Assembly: GCA_020056045.1 (NCBI GenBank)
Contig: JAGVIM010000105.1
Span: 1-5,158, forward strand
From: Nanobdellota archaeon
GTDB taxonomy: Archaea; Nanobdellota; Nanobdellia; Pacearchaeales; GW2011-AR1
Reading direction: 5' to 3'
Length of the DNA stretch: 5,158 bases
Numbering within the stretch: the first letter of the stretch is position 1; each line of letters starts with the position of its first letter. The position numbers and the translations under genes are program-made. Below the pieces are notes generated by a model, which saw nothing but the letters and a program-made list of their open reading frames with translations, was not told the DNA's origin and did not search any database. Shown one piece after another: positions 1 through 4,866 of the stretch.

Positions 1-1
1 A

Positions 2-1558
2 AATGGTTGTGGAACTTGTTCTTTAGGATATACTTGTAATACTGGTACTGGGCAGTGTGCTGTAAGTTGTACAAATGAATGTTCAACTTCTGGAGAAAAG
101 AGATGTAATGCAAATAATGTTGAAACATGTGGAAATTATGATGCTGATTCCTGTCTTGAATGGGGGGTAAGTACAACTTGTTTGACTGGAAGGATTTGTA
201 ATGTTGTAACATTTCAATGCGATTTAGGGCTTGTTTCATCAGATGCTCCTTTTTCTGCTATTTTTGGTAGTGAGTATGCTGTTAAATGTAATTTTGGTGT
301 TGCAAATTTGGGTTGTATTCAGATACCTAATTCAGATTGTAGTCCACCTTCTTGGGTTGGGACTGATGCAGTTTTTAGTTGTACTGCTACTCCGCTGGGT
401 GTTAAATCTAATTTTTGTAATTTAGTAAATAGTGTTGAACAAGGTTGTGTTGCAAAAACAAATTCTATTGCAAGTACTGATATTATTTGCACTCCAAATT
501 GGGATTGTAGTGATTGGGCACCAACAGTCTGTGATTCGGGAACTCAAACAAGAACTTGTACTGATTTAAATAATTGTGGAGTCTTAACTGGAAAACCTGT
601 TGAATCTCAATCTTGTATTATTCCTATGGGTTCTTGTACTTCAGCTAGTTCTTGTACTCAACCTCTTGCTTCTGAAGTTTGTAAACAAGCTACTTGTATT
701 GATAATGTTTGCGGGTTTGCTTTTAATTCTTCATCAACAGTTTGCCGAGTTTCTTCAGGGTTATGTGATTTAGAAGATAAATGTACTGGATCAAGCGCAG
801 ATTGTTTGGATTTAAAAAAATCTGCAGGAACTGTTTGTAATCTTGCTAATGGTGATTGTGATAAAGATGATGTATGTGATGGAATTTCAAATTTATGTAG
901 TCCTTTGTTTAATTCTTCATCAACTATTTGCAGAGCCAAAAGTACAACTAATACTTGTGATAAAGAAGATAAATGTACTGGAAGTTCTGCAACTTGTCCA
1001 ATTGATGCTTTTATAGATACTTGCACTAATGGTGATGGTTGTTGTTTGGGTGGAGCATGTAATCCTGGTAATGATAATGATTGTCAATCAGTATGTACAA
1101 GTGCAGATGGGTGTTCTCAACCTTCTAAATCTAATCTTTGTCAAATAGCAACATGTATTGGTGGAAATTGTGGATTTCAAAATAAAAATTCAGGAATTGT
1201 TTGCAATGAAGTCTCTTTTGATAGTTGTAAATTAAATGCTACTTGTGATGGAATAAATCCTACTTGCCCTGTAAATCCTTTTAAAGCTAATGGTGTATCT
1301 TGTCCTGATGATGTGTGTCTTACTGAGAAAACTTGTCAAAGCGGAGTTTGTAGTGGTGGAACACCTATTTTTGATTCTTCAGGCAATTTGCCATTTATTT
1401 GTGCTGAAATGATCAAGATGGGATTTTTTGATATTATTAATTTTATAGAAGCAATTATCATTATTGGAATTGTTTATTTTATTTATATAATTTATAAAAA
1501 GAAAAGAAAACTTAAAAATAAACATAAACATATAAATTTAAAAAGAAAAAAGTTGTAA
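2..1558 (+). CDS. Cys-rich multidomain cell-surface protein, C-terminal part (5' end outside window)
   Basis: The reading frame is open from the first bases, so this is the last 518 residues of a longer protein; the TTG at 182 is not a real start. About 60 cysteines are present. In order (partial numbering): a Cys-rich segment with NECSTSGEKRC and CGNYDADSCLEW (25-54), a pattern I recall from DPANN surface proteins; a linker with more cysteines (60-165); a thrombospondin-type-1-like segment, WDCSDW...QTRTC...CG (166-205); four disintegrin-like modules of the form VC(R/N)...CD..D.C.G.S..C (241-422); a last Cys cluster (430-450); a hydrophobic helix (about 476-498) and a Lys/Arg-rich tail. This predicts a secreted, disulfide-rich ectodomain anchored at its C terminus with the basic tail in the cytoplasm. 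An adhesion or host-contact role is inference. It is probably cotranscribed with the next gene, one nucleotide away. Confidence 0.88.
   Translation, partial: NGCGTCSLGYTCNTGTGQCAVSCTNECSTSGEKRCNANNVETCGNYDADSCLEWGVSTTCLTGRICNVVTFQCDLGLVSSDAPFSAIFGSEYAVKCNFGVANLGCIQIPNSDCSPPSWVGTDAVFSCTATPLGVKSNFCNLVNSVEQGCVAKTNSIASTDIICTPNWDCSDWAPTVCDSGTQTRTCTDLNNCGVLTGKPVESQSCIIPMGSCTSASSCTQPLASEVCKQATCIDNVCGFAFNSSSTVCRVSSGLCDLEDKCTGSSADCLDLKKSAGTVCNLANGDCDKDDVCDGISNLCSPLFNSSSTICRAKSTTNTCDKEDKCTGSSATCPIDAFIDTCTNGDGCCLGGACNPGNDNDCQSVCTSADGCSQPSKSNLCQIATCIGGNCGFQNKNSGIVCNEVSFDSCKLNATCDGINPTCPVNPFKANGVSCPDDVCLTEKTCQSGVCSGGTPIFDSSGNLPFICAEMIKMGFFDIINFIEAIIIIGIVYFIYIIYKKKRKLKNKHKHINLKRKKL
635..1267 (+). repeat. 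Duplicated super-module (about 57 codons, two copies)
   Basis: Copy 1 (635-805) and copy 2 (1094-1267) encode the same longer pattern: CTSA..C.QP....C..ATCI...CGF....S..VC, then the disintegrin-like core ending in C.G....C. Copy 2 therefore duplicates the leader segment plus module 1, while modules 2 and 3 sit between the copies without that leader. The copies have diverged in DNA but keep the cysteine spacing. Confidence 0.75.
722..997 (+). repeat. Tandem disintegrin-like modules 1-3 within the surface protein
   Basis: Three modules of about 26-30 codons lie in tandem: 722-805, 821-898 and 908-997. Modules 1 and 3 are most alike: both contain the identical 17-mer TTTAATTCTTCATCAAC (722-738 and 908-924) and the identical 18-mer GAAGATAAATGTACTGGA (773-790 and 965-982), offset by 186-192 nt. 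The shared protein pattern is FNSSST(V/I)CR followed by CD.EDKCTGSSA.C. Nucleotide-level identity suggests a fairly recent internal duplication. Confidence 0.85.
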
Positions 1559-1559
1559 G

Positions 1560-2123
1560 ATGATAAATTCAAAAAAAGCACATTCAAAAATAATTATAAC
1601 TGTATTATTAGTTTGTATTGTATTAATTTCCTTAGTTCTTGTAATAAATTTTTACTTTATTTTTGGTAATGTTCCTAAAAATGTTTCTTCAGATATAATT
1701 TTTAATGTTTCTTCTAGTATTAATTTTACTCATGTTGATTTTATTTCAAAATCTATAATTTGTGGAAATGAAAGTAGTAAACATATAAGGACTTTTATTA
1801 GAGAAACATTTGGAAACGAGAGTTTAATTGGAATTAAGTTTATTGTAAAAGATAAAAATGGGAAAAATTATTCTTATATTGTAGATAATTCTTCTATTCT
1901 TCCTAATTTTCAAATTAGGGAAAAGAGGATTGATCTTGTTTATTCTAAACTTGGAATAAATTCTTCTGAGAATATTACTGGTCTTCAGGCAATTCCTATT
2001 TTTAATGGTTTTGATGGAAAACAAATTTTTGGAGAGGTTTTTTTAAGTCCGGAGGTTTGTTATTCTAGTTGTAATGATTGTAGTGTATCTTGTGAATTGA
2101 TTTGTACTAATTCAACTGGTTGA
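1560..2123 (+). CDS. Small N-terminally anchored, sequon-rich surface protein, function unknown
   Basis: A 187-residue protein starting at an ATG one nucleotide after the preceding stop. A basic N terminus is followed by one long hydrophobic helix (about residues 10-36), so the rest should lie outside the cell, either as a signal anchor or an uncleaved signal peptide. The exterior part has ten N-x-S/T sequons (N41, N49, N55, N70, N86, N103, N110, N134, N138, N184), which suits archaeal N-glycosylation. It ends with a cysteine cluster C167-x3-C-x2-C-x3-C-x3-C182. I recognise no family; the middle part (about 85-165) reads like a beta-rich domain, which is only an impression. Tight linkage to the Cys-rich protein suggests coexpression and a joint role at the cell surface. 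No Shine-Dalgarno motif is visible at the start. Confidence 0.82.
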   Translation: MINSKKAHSKIIITVLLVCIVLISLVLVINFYFIFGNVPKNVSSDIIFNVSSSINFTHVDFISKSIICGNESSKHIRTFIRETFGNESLIGIKFIVKDKNGKNYSYIVDNSSILPNFQIREKRIDLVYSKLGINSSENITGLQAIPIFNGFDGKQIFGEVFLSPEVCYSSCNDCSVSCELICTNSTG

Positions 2124-2134
2124 TTAGAATTAAA

Positions 2135-2159
2135 ATAATATTTGTAAAGCAAATATTAT
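2135..2159 (-). terminator. 10-bp hairpin between the surface-protein unit and tRNA-Thr
   Basis: Arms ATAATATTTG (2135-2144) and CAAATATTAT (2150-2159) are perfect reverse complements around a 5-nt loop. Read on the minus strand the hairpin begins 5 nt after the tRNA 3' end and is followed by four T, like an intrinsic terminator for the tRNA transcript. On the plus strand no T tract follows it. Archaea mostly terminate at T tracts without needing hairpins, and AT-rich DNA forms such arms readily, so the role is tentative. Confidence 0.4.
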
Positions 2160-2164
2160 ATAAA

Positions 2165-2237
2165 AGCCCCCAGCCGGATTCGAACCGACGACCTACAGTT
2201 TACAAAACTGCCGCTCTACCAACTGAGCTATGGAGGC
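2165..2237 (-). tRNA. trnT: tRNA-Thr (anticodon UGU)
   Basis: Read on the minus strand, all four arms fold in 73 nt: acceptor GCCTCCA/TGGGGGC (one G-T pair), D arm GCTC/GAGC with loop AGTTGGTA, anticodon arm GCAGT/ACTGT with loop TTTGTAA, variable loop AGGTC, and T arm GTCGG/CCGGC with loop TTCGAAT. Positions 34-36 are TGT, reading ACA (Thr). G1-C72, C2-G71, G35, U36 and discriminator U73 agree with known threonine identity elements. There is no intron and no encoded CCA, which must be added by the CCA enzyme. A TTTAAA box lies 26 nt upstream. Confidence 0.97.
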
Positions 2238-2260
2238 ATAAAATTACTACAATATTGTCA

Positions 2261-2267
2261 TTTAAAA
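2261..2267 (-). promoter_or_regulatory. TATA box of tRNA-Thr
   Basis: On the minus strand the sequence TTTTAAA, preceded by an ACCC that could act as a BRE, is centred about 26 nt before the first tRNA base. This is the standard archaeal TATA-to-start distance, so transcription would begin at or within a few bases of the mature 5' end. Confidence 0.6.
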
Positions 2268-2362
2268 GGGTTTTTGTTTTAAGATTTAACAAAATATTAA
2301 ACAGATTATAAGATGTTATATTTGAGGTTATATTCTATTGTATATTTTTGACTATAAGTTTA

Positions 2363-2370
2363 TTTAAAAT
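2363..2370 (+). promoter_or_regulatory. TATA box of the receiver-like gene
   Basis: TTTAAAAT is centred about 26 nt before the ATG at 2392, which would place the transcription start at the start codon (leaderless mRNA). No Shine-Dalgarno motif precedes the ATG, consistent with this. The whole spacer is very AT-rich and a second candidate (TTTATAAAT, 2371-2379) overlaps, so the choice rests on spacing. Confidence 0.5.
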
Positions 2371-2391
2371 TTTATAAATTTTTGATTTTTT

Positions 2392-2778
2392 ATGCTTAAG
2401 AAAATTTTAGTATTAGACAAAGCAGGAATGGCACCTTCTCTTGTTAAAGGATTAGAATGTAGATTAGAACTTAGTGTAAATGTTATGAATGATGGTTCTC
2501 TTGTAAGAAATTATTTAAAAAATAATGCAATTTGTCTTGCTATTGTTAATCCTTATCTAGAATATGGGGAAATTATAGAGGCTTATGTTAATTTTATTAA
2601 AAATTTAAAAGAAAAGGATATTCCTGTACTTATTTTTTCAAGGGCAGGTGTTAAAAAGCTTGCGGAAAGAGGGGCATTTGGTTTAGATCTAGTATTAAAT
2701 AAAGATTATCAAGCATATTTAAGAAAACCTGTTGAATTGGATAAATTTATTGAATGTGTAAGAGGATTAATTAAGTGA
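2392..2778 (+). CDS. Stand-alone receiver-like (pseudo-REC) domain protein
   Basis: A 128-residue protein with the alternating strand/helix pattern of a response-regulator receiver domain and no output domain. First strand KKILVLDKA (3-11) holds only one acidic residue, D9, where receivers usually have two. The strand LAIVNPYLEYGE (49-60) has N53 at the expected phospho-Asp position. IPVLIFSRAG (77-86) supplies S83 at the conserved Ser/Thr site, 30 residues later as in CheY, and YLRKPVELDKFI (109-120) carries the conserved Lys-Pro (K112). The Asp-to-Asn change suggests it cannot be phosphorylated in the usual way and may act as a constitutive or binding module; that is inference. A distant flavodoxin-like fold of another family is the alternative. 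It is monocistronic and converges on ndk with a 17-nt gap, leaving no room for a separate terminator. Confidence 0.75.
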   Translation: MLKKILVLDKAGMAPSLVKGLECRLELSVNVMNDGSLVRNYLKNNAICLAIVNPYLEYGEIIEAYVNFIKNLKEKDIPVLIFSRAGVKKLAERGAFGLDLVLNKDYQAYLRKPVELDKFIECVRGLIK

Positions 2779-2795
2779 ACTGATAGAAATTTACT

Positions 2796-3287
2796 TTACC
2801 AGACATGATTTTCATCAGATCTTTTATAGGAATGAATTTCATCTATTGAAAACCAGAGTTTTGTTTCATAATCTGCATCTTTTTCATCTGATGATGCATG
2901 AATTATATTTTTTACTGCAATTTTCTTTTCATCTGCATGAGAATAACTTATGTGAGAAAAATCCCCTCTTATTGTTCCTGGAAGAGCTGCCTTTGATTCT
3001 GTTGCACCAACTATTTTTCTTACATTTTCAATTGCATCTACTCCTTCAACAATCATTGCAACAACAGGGCTTTCTGTTATGAATTCTAAAAGTCTTTTTC
3101 TTACAGCTTCTCCTCTTCTTTTTGCAATATCATCTGTATAATGTTTTTGTGCAAGATCTTTAGAAACTTTTGTTAGTTTTAATGCAATTATTTTTAATCC
3201 TCTTTGCTCAAATCTTTTTATTACTTCTCCAACTAATCCTCTTTGTACTCCATCAGGTTTTACTAGAACAAGTGTTTGTTGAATCAT
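2796..3287 (-). CDS. ndk: Nucleoside diphosphate kinase
   Basis: Transfers the gamma-phosphate of ATP to NDPs through a phosphohistidine, balancing (d)NTP pools in the cytoplasm. The 163-residue protein has the N-terminal strand TLVLVKPDGVQRGLVGEVI (5-23) with K10, the helix RFEQRGLKI, the segment SPVVAMIVEG (73-82), the nucleotide-binding loop GATESKAALPGTIRGDF (94-110), and the active-site motif NIIHASSDEKDADYE (127-141) with catalytic H130. It is slightly longer than the usual 140-160: a few extra residues lie between GTIRGDF and NIIH (about 111-126) and around 55-65. The ATG is one nucleotide after the rps3ae stop, so it is very likely translated from the ribosomal-protein transcript; no clear Shine-Dalgarno motif is present. 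Last gene of the operon. Confidence 0.97.
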   Translation of the reverse strand: MIQQTLVLVKPDGVQRGLVGEVIKRFEQRGLKIIALKLTKVSKDLAQKHYTDDIAKRRGEAVRKRLLEFITESPVVAMIVEGVDAIENVRKIVGATESKAALPGTIRGDFSHISYSHADEKKIAVKNIIHASSDEKDADYETKLWFSIDEIHSYKRSDENHVW

Positions 3288-3288
3288 T

Positions 3289-4170
3289 TTATTCTTTTTT
3301 CTCTATCTTTTCTTTTTTCTTTGTTTTTTTAGGTTTAATAGGCTCTGAATCTTTTGATTCAGAGGATTTCGGATTTGTAGATTCATTATTTGCTTCAGAG
3401 GATTCCACATTTGCTGAAGGTTGAATATTTGATTCAGAAGATTCTAAGTTTGTTGAAAATTCTAGATTTGCTGCTTTATTTTGAGTATCTTTTATTTCTT
3501 TTTCAGCTTGTTTTATTCTTTCTTCTTCTATTTCTTGTAGTTGATCAAGTCCTTCTTCTATTTTTTCATGTTTCTTTTCTTCTTTTGGTTTTTCTTTTAT
3601 CTTTGGTACTTCTTCTGGTTTTAATGGTCTAACTATTTCTAAAATTCTTATTTCACAAAGAGAAAGGGGATATGTTTTTTTCAATGCTAATGATAATGGT
3701 TTTTGCATTTTATTTGAAAGAACATCCCCAAAAATTTCTTGATCTTTTCTTTCAGCTATATAATCTTCAATCCAATTTTTTGCTTTATTTCTTAAAGTTT
3801 TTCTTACTGCTCTTGAAACTCTTTTCCTTGTAATAATAAATGGTTTAATTAATAACATACTTTCTTGACTTGGTGTTTCAAAAGAATCTTCAACATAACT
3901 TATTCTCTTTCTTATCATTCTTCTAATAAAATAGGACATTAATTTTATTTTTTCAGGATAGGCAACAGGTTTTTCATTTTCAAGTTTTATTTTTACTGTA
4001 GCTTCTACACTTTTTCCTTTTAATTGTCTTGTTAAATCTAATTTTATGGTTCTATTTTCAACACTTTTAACTGATTCTCCTATTAATTCTATTTTTGATC
4101 TTGTTAAAGGTATTTCTACGTTTATGAATTTTCTTCTTCTTGTTATTACTTTTGTTTGTTTTGGTGGCAT
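3289..4170 (-). CDS. rps3ae: 30S ribosomal protein S3Ae (eS1) with long low-complexity C-terminal tail
   Basis: Small-subunit ribosomal protein of archaea and eukaryotes, located near the mRNA exit side of the 30S platform. The core (1-182) shows family features: a basic N terminus, strands IELIGESVKSVENRTIKLDL (27-46) and SVEATVKIKLE (54-64), the RRMIRKRISYVEDSFE region (83-98), the basic helix VSRAVRKTLRNKAKNW (118-133), and the closing CEIRILEIVRP (172-182). From about 183 to 293 it continues as a charged tail: an E/K-rich probable coiled coil (185-235), a Ser/Glu/Asn-rich stretch with three SSE motifs (243-276), and a Lys-rich end (277-293). Archaeal homologues are usually about 190-225 residues, so the tail is unusual. 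The ATG lies one nucleotide after the rpl44e stop. Confidence 0.95.
   Translation of the reverse strand: MPPKQTKVITRRRKFINVEIPLTRSKIELIGESVKSVENRTIKLDLTRQLKGKSVEATVKIKLENEKPVAYPEKIKLMSYFIRRMIRKRISYVEDSFETPSQESMLLIKPFIITRKRVSRAVRKTLRNKAKNWIEDYIAERKDQEIFGDVLSNKMQKPLSLALKKTYPLSLCEIRILEIVRPLKPEEVPKIKEKPKEEKKHEKIEEGLDQLQEIEEERIKQAEKEIKDTQNKAANLEFSTNLESSESNIQPSANVESSEANNESTNPKSSESKDSEPIKPKKTKKKEKIEKKE
3357..3444 (-). repeat. Imperfect SSE-motif repeats in the S3Ae tail
   Basis: The plus-strand word (A/C)TTCAGA(G/A)GATT occurs at 3357-3368, 3393-3404 and 3432-3443, spaced 36 and 39 nt. On the coding strand these encode the three similar (E/K)SSE blocks of the S3Ae tail. The spacing, a multiple of three, points to slippage or short tandem duplication that kept the frame. 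Confidence 0.65.
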
Positions 4171-4171
4171 T

Positions 4172-4483
4172 TTATTCCTGAACTATTTTTGAAACTCTTC
4201 TTGAGTGTTTTGCAAGTTTAGATTTTTTACATTCTTTACAAGTATAAATTACAACTCTTCTCATTGTTGCTTTTGTTTTTCTTTTCCAAGATTTAATTGC
4301 TTTTTTACTTCCCCATTTTCCTTTATTTCCCATTCCTCTGTTTTTTCCTCTTTTTTTAGCTCTTGATAATGAACCCCAAGCTAGTGGACCTCTTTTAAAT
4401 CCTGTACTGACTAAGTCTATTTTTTGATCTGTTCTTTTTTTACAGTATGGACAAAATCTTTTTGTTGCTTTAGGTAATTTCAT
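4172..4483 (-). CDS. rpl44e: 50S ribosomal protein L44e (eL42)
   Basis: Large-subunit zinc protein that sits near the E site in archaea and eukaryotes. The 103 residues begin MKLPKATKRFCPYC, typical of the family. Two C-x2-C pairs (C11/C14 and C82/C85, in CPYC and CKEC) form the zinc site; between them lies a very basic stretch with RGPLAWG (31-37), RAKKRG (41-46) and GNKGKWGSK (52-60). The frame stays open upstream to 4627, but those residues do not match the family and would run through the divergent promoter and gene, so the ATG at 4483 is chosen. A TTTAAA box 25-26 nt before this ATG implies a leaderless transcript. First gene of the operon; the stop is one nucleotide before rps3ae. Confidence 0.95.
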   Translation of the reverse strand: MKLPKATKRFCPYCKKRTDQKIDLVSTGFKRGPLAWGSLSRAKKRGKNRGMGNKGKWGSKKAIKSWKRKTKATMRRVVIYTCKECKKSKLAKHSRRVSKIVQE

Positions 4484-4505
4484 TTTAGTATTATAAAAGA
4501 TTACC

Positions 4506-4523
4506 TTTAAATAGGTTTTTAAA
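4506..4523. promoter_or_regulatory. Divergent promoter region with two TTTAAA boxes
   Basis: The 52-nt gap between rpl44e (minus) and the HTH gene (plus) contains TTTAAA at 4506-4511 and again at 4518-4523. The first box is self-complementary and nearly equidistant from both ATGs: about 25.5 nt from 4483 and 27.5 nt from 4536. It could therefore serve leaderless transcription in either direction. The second box is 37 nt from the rpl44e ATG, which would fit a short-leader start, and only about 15 nt from the other ATG, too close for it. Confidence 0.5.
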
Positions 4524-4535
4524 CTTTTGTATGTT

Positions 4536-4832
4536 ATGGTGTCGCAGCTAAAAGAATCTCGAGTATTATTTTTAAAGGGAGAACAGAGAAAGTTTTTGGA
4601 TTTAGTTGTTGCTAGGTTAAACTGCATTTCTTTGAGGGGAATTTTGCAGTTTGGATTTGATATTCCATACTCAACTCTTAAGAATTATTATATTGAGAGA
4701 AGGTTACTTCCTGTTGGTTTTTTTGAGAATTTGTGTCATCTTGCAAAGATTGATGCTTCTAAACTGAATGTCAAATATGTTGAAAGTAACTGGGGACAGG
4801 TGATAGGCGGTTCAAGATCTAAAAGATCTTGA
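4536..4832 (+). CDS. Small HTH-like DNA-binding protein (homing-endonuclease N-module type), possibly frameshifted at the end
   Basis: A 98-residue protein. An N-terminal segment SRVLFLKGEQRKFLDLVVA (8-26), a helix-turn-helix-like core with IPYSTLKNYYIERRLLP (about 44-60), the segment FENLCHLAKID, and the ending SNWGQVIGG. From memory this order (KG.QR.FL, then an HTH with TL..W/Y..ER, then WGQ..GG) is typical of the DNA-binding part that precedes LAGLIDADG-type domains in DPANN and related proteins; here no endonuclease domain follows. It may be a free-standing regulator or a remnant. ATG 4536 is preferred over the in-frame TTG at 4527 because of promoter spacing. After GG, the +1 frame stays open to 4866 and encodes GGKKSRRK, so the true C terminus is uncertain. 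Divergent from rpl44e. Confidence 0.65.
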   Translation: MVSQLKESRVLFLKGEQRKFLDLVVARLNCISLRGILQFGFDIPYSTLKNYYIERRLLPVGFFENLCHLAKIDASKLNVKYVESNWGQVIGGSRSKRS

Positions 4833-4833
4833 A
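4811..4833. repeat. Perfect 10-bp inverted repeat across the HTH gene stop
   Basis: Arms TTCAAGATCT (4811-4820) and AGATCTTGAA (4824-4833) flank a 3-nt AAA loop and enclose the last codons and stop of the HTH gene. No T tract follows on either strand, so it is not an obvious intrinsic terminator. It could be an RNA stem, a dyad operator, or a by-product of the repeated AGATCT codons. Confidence 0.6.
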
Positions 4834-4866
4834 GAGAAAGGTGGAAAGAAAAGTAGAAGGAAATAA

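Noticed and set aside
182..184. TTG as the start of the Cys-rich protein
   Set aside because: The same frame is open to the left edge and encodes 60 more residues with ten cysteines in the same style, so the gene starts outside the window.
231..425. Plus-strand ORF of 64 codons inside the Cys-rich gene
   Set aside because: Shifted-frame shadow; hydrophobic composition follows from T-rich codons of the real frame.
658..1026. Minus-strand ORF of 122 codons
   Set aside because: It is antisense to the Cys-rich disintegrin-like repeats; absence of stops follows from the repeated codons and the protein has no coherent domain.
635..1267. CRISPR-like array
   Set aside because: The repeats are in-frame protein modules of unequal spacing, not identical short repeats with uniform spacers.
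1824..2024. Minus-strand ORF of 66 codons
   Set aside because: Antisense to the second surface gene, Ile/Asn/Lys-rich as expected from AT-rich DNA, with no start context or recognisable motif.
2120..2311. Plus-strand ORF of 63 codons
   Set aside because: It runs antisense through tRNA-Thr; the SNRRPTVYKTAALPTEL-type peptide is the classic false translation of the tRNA complement.
2846..3632. Plus-strand Leu/Phe-rich ORFs at 2846-3082, 3170-3424 and 3390-3632
   Set aside because: They are antisense shadows of ndk and of the Lys/Glu-rich rps3ae gene, whose complement reads as Leu/Phe-rich.
4527..4535. TTG start three codons before the HTH gene ATG
   Set aside because: ATG 4536 fits the leaderless promoter spacing better and the extra residues add nothing recognisable.
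4484..4627. 48-residue N-terminal extension of L44e
   Set aside because: The extension does not match the family and would overlap the divergent promoter and the HTH gene; the family start MKLPK lies at 4483.
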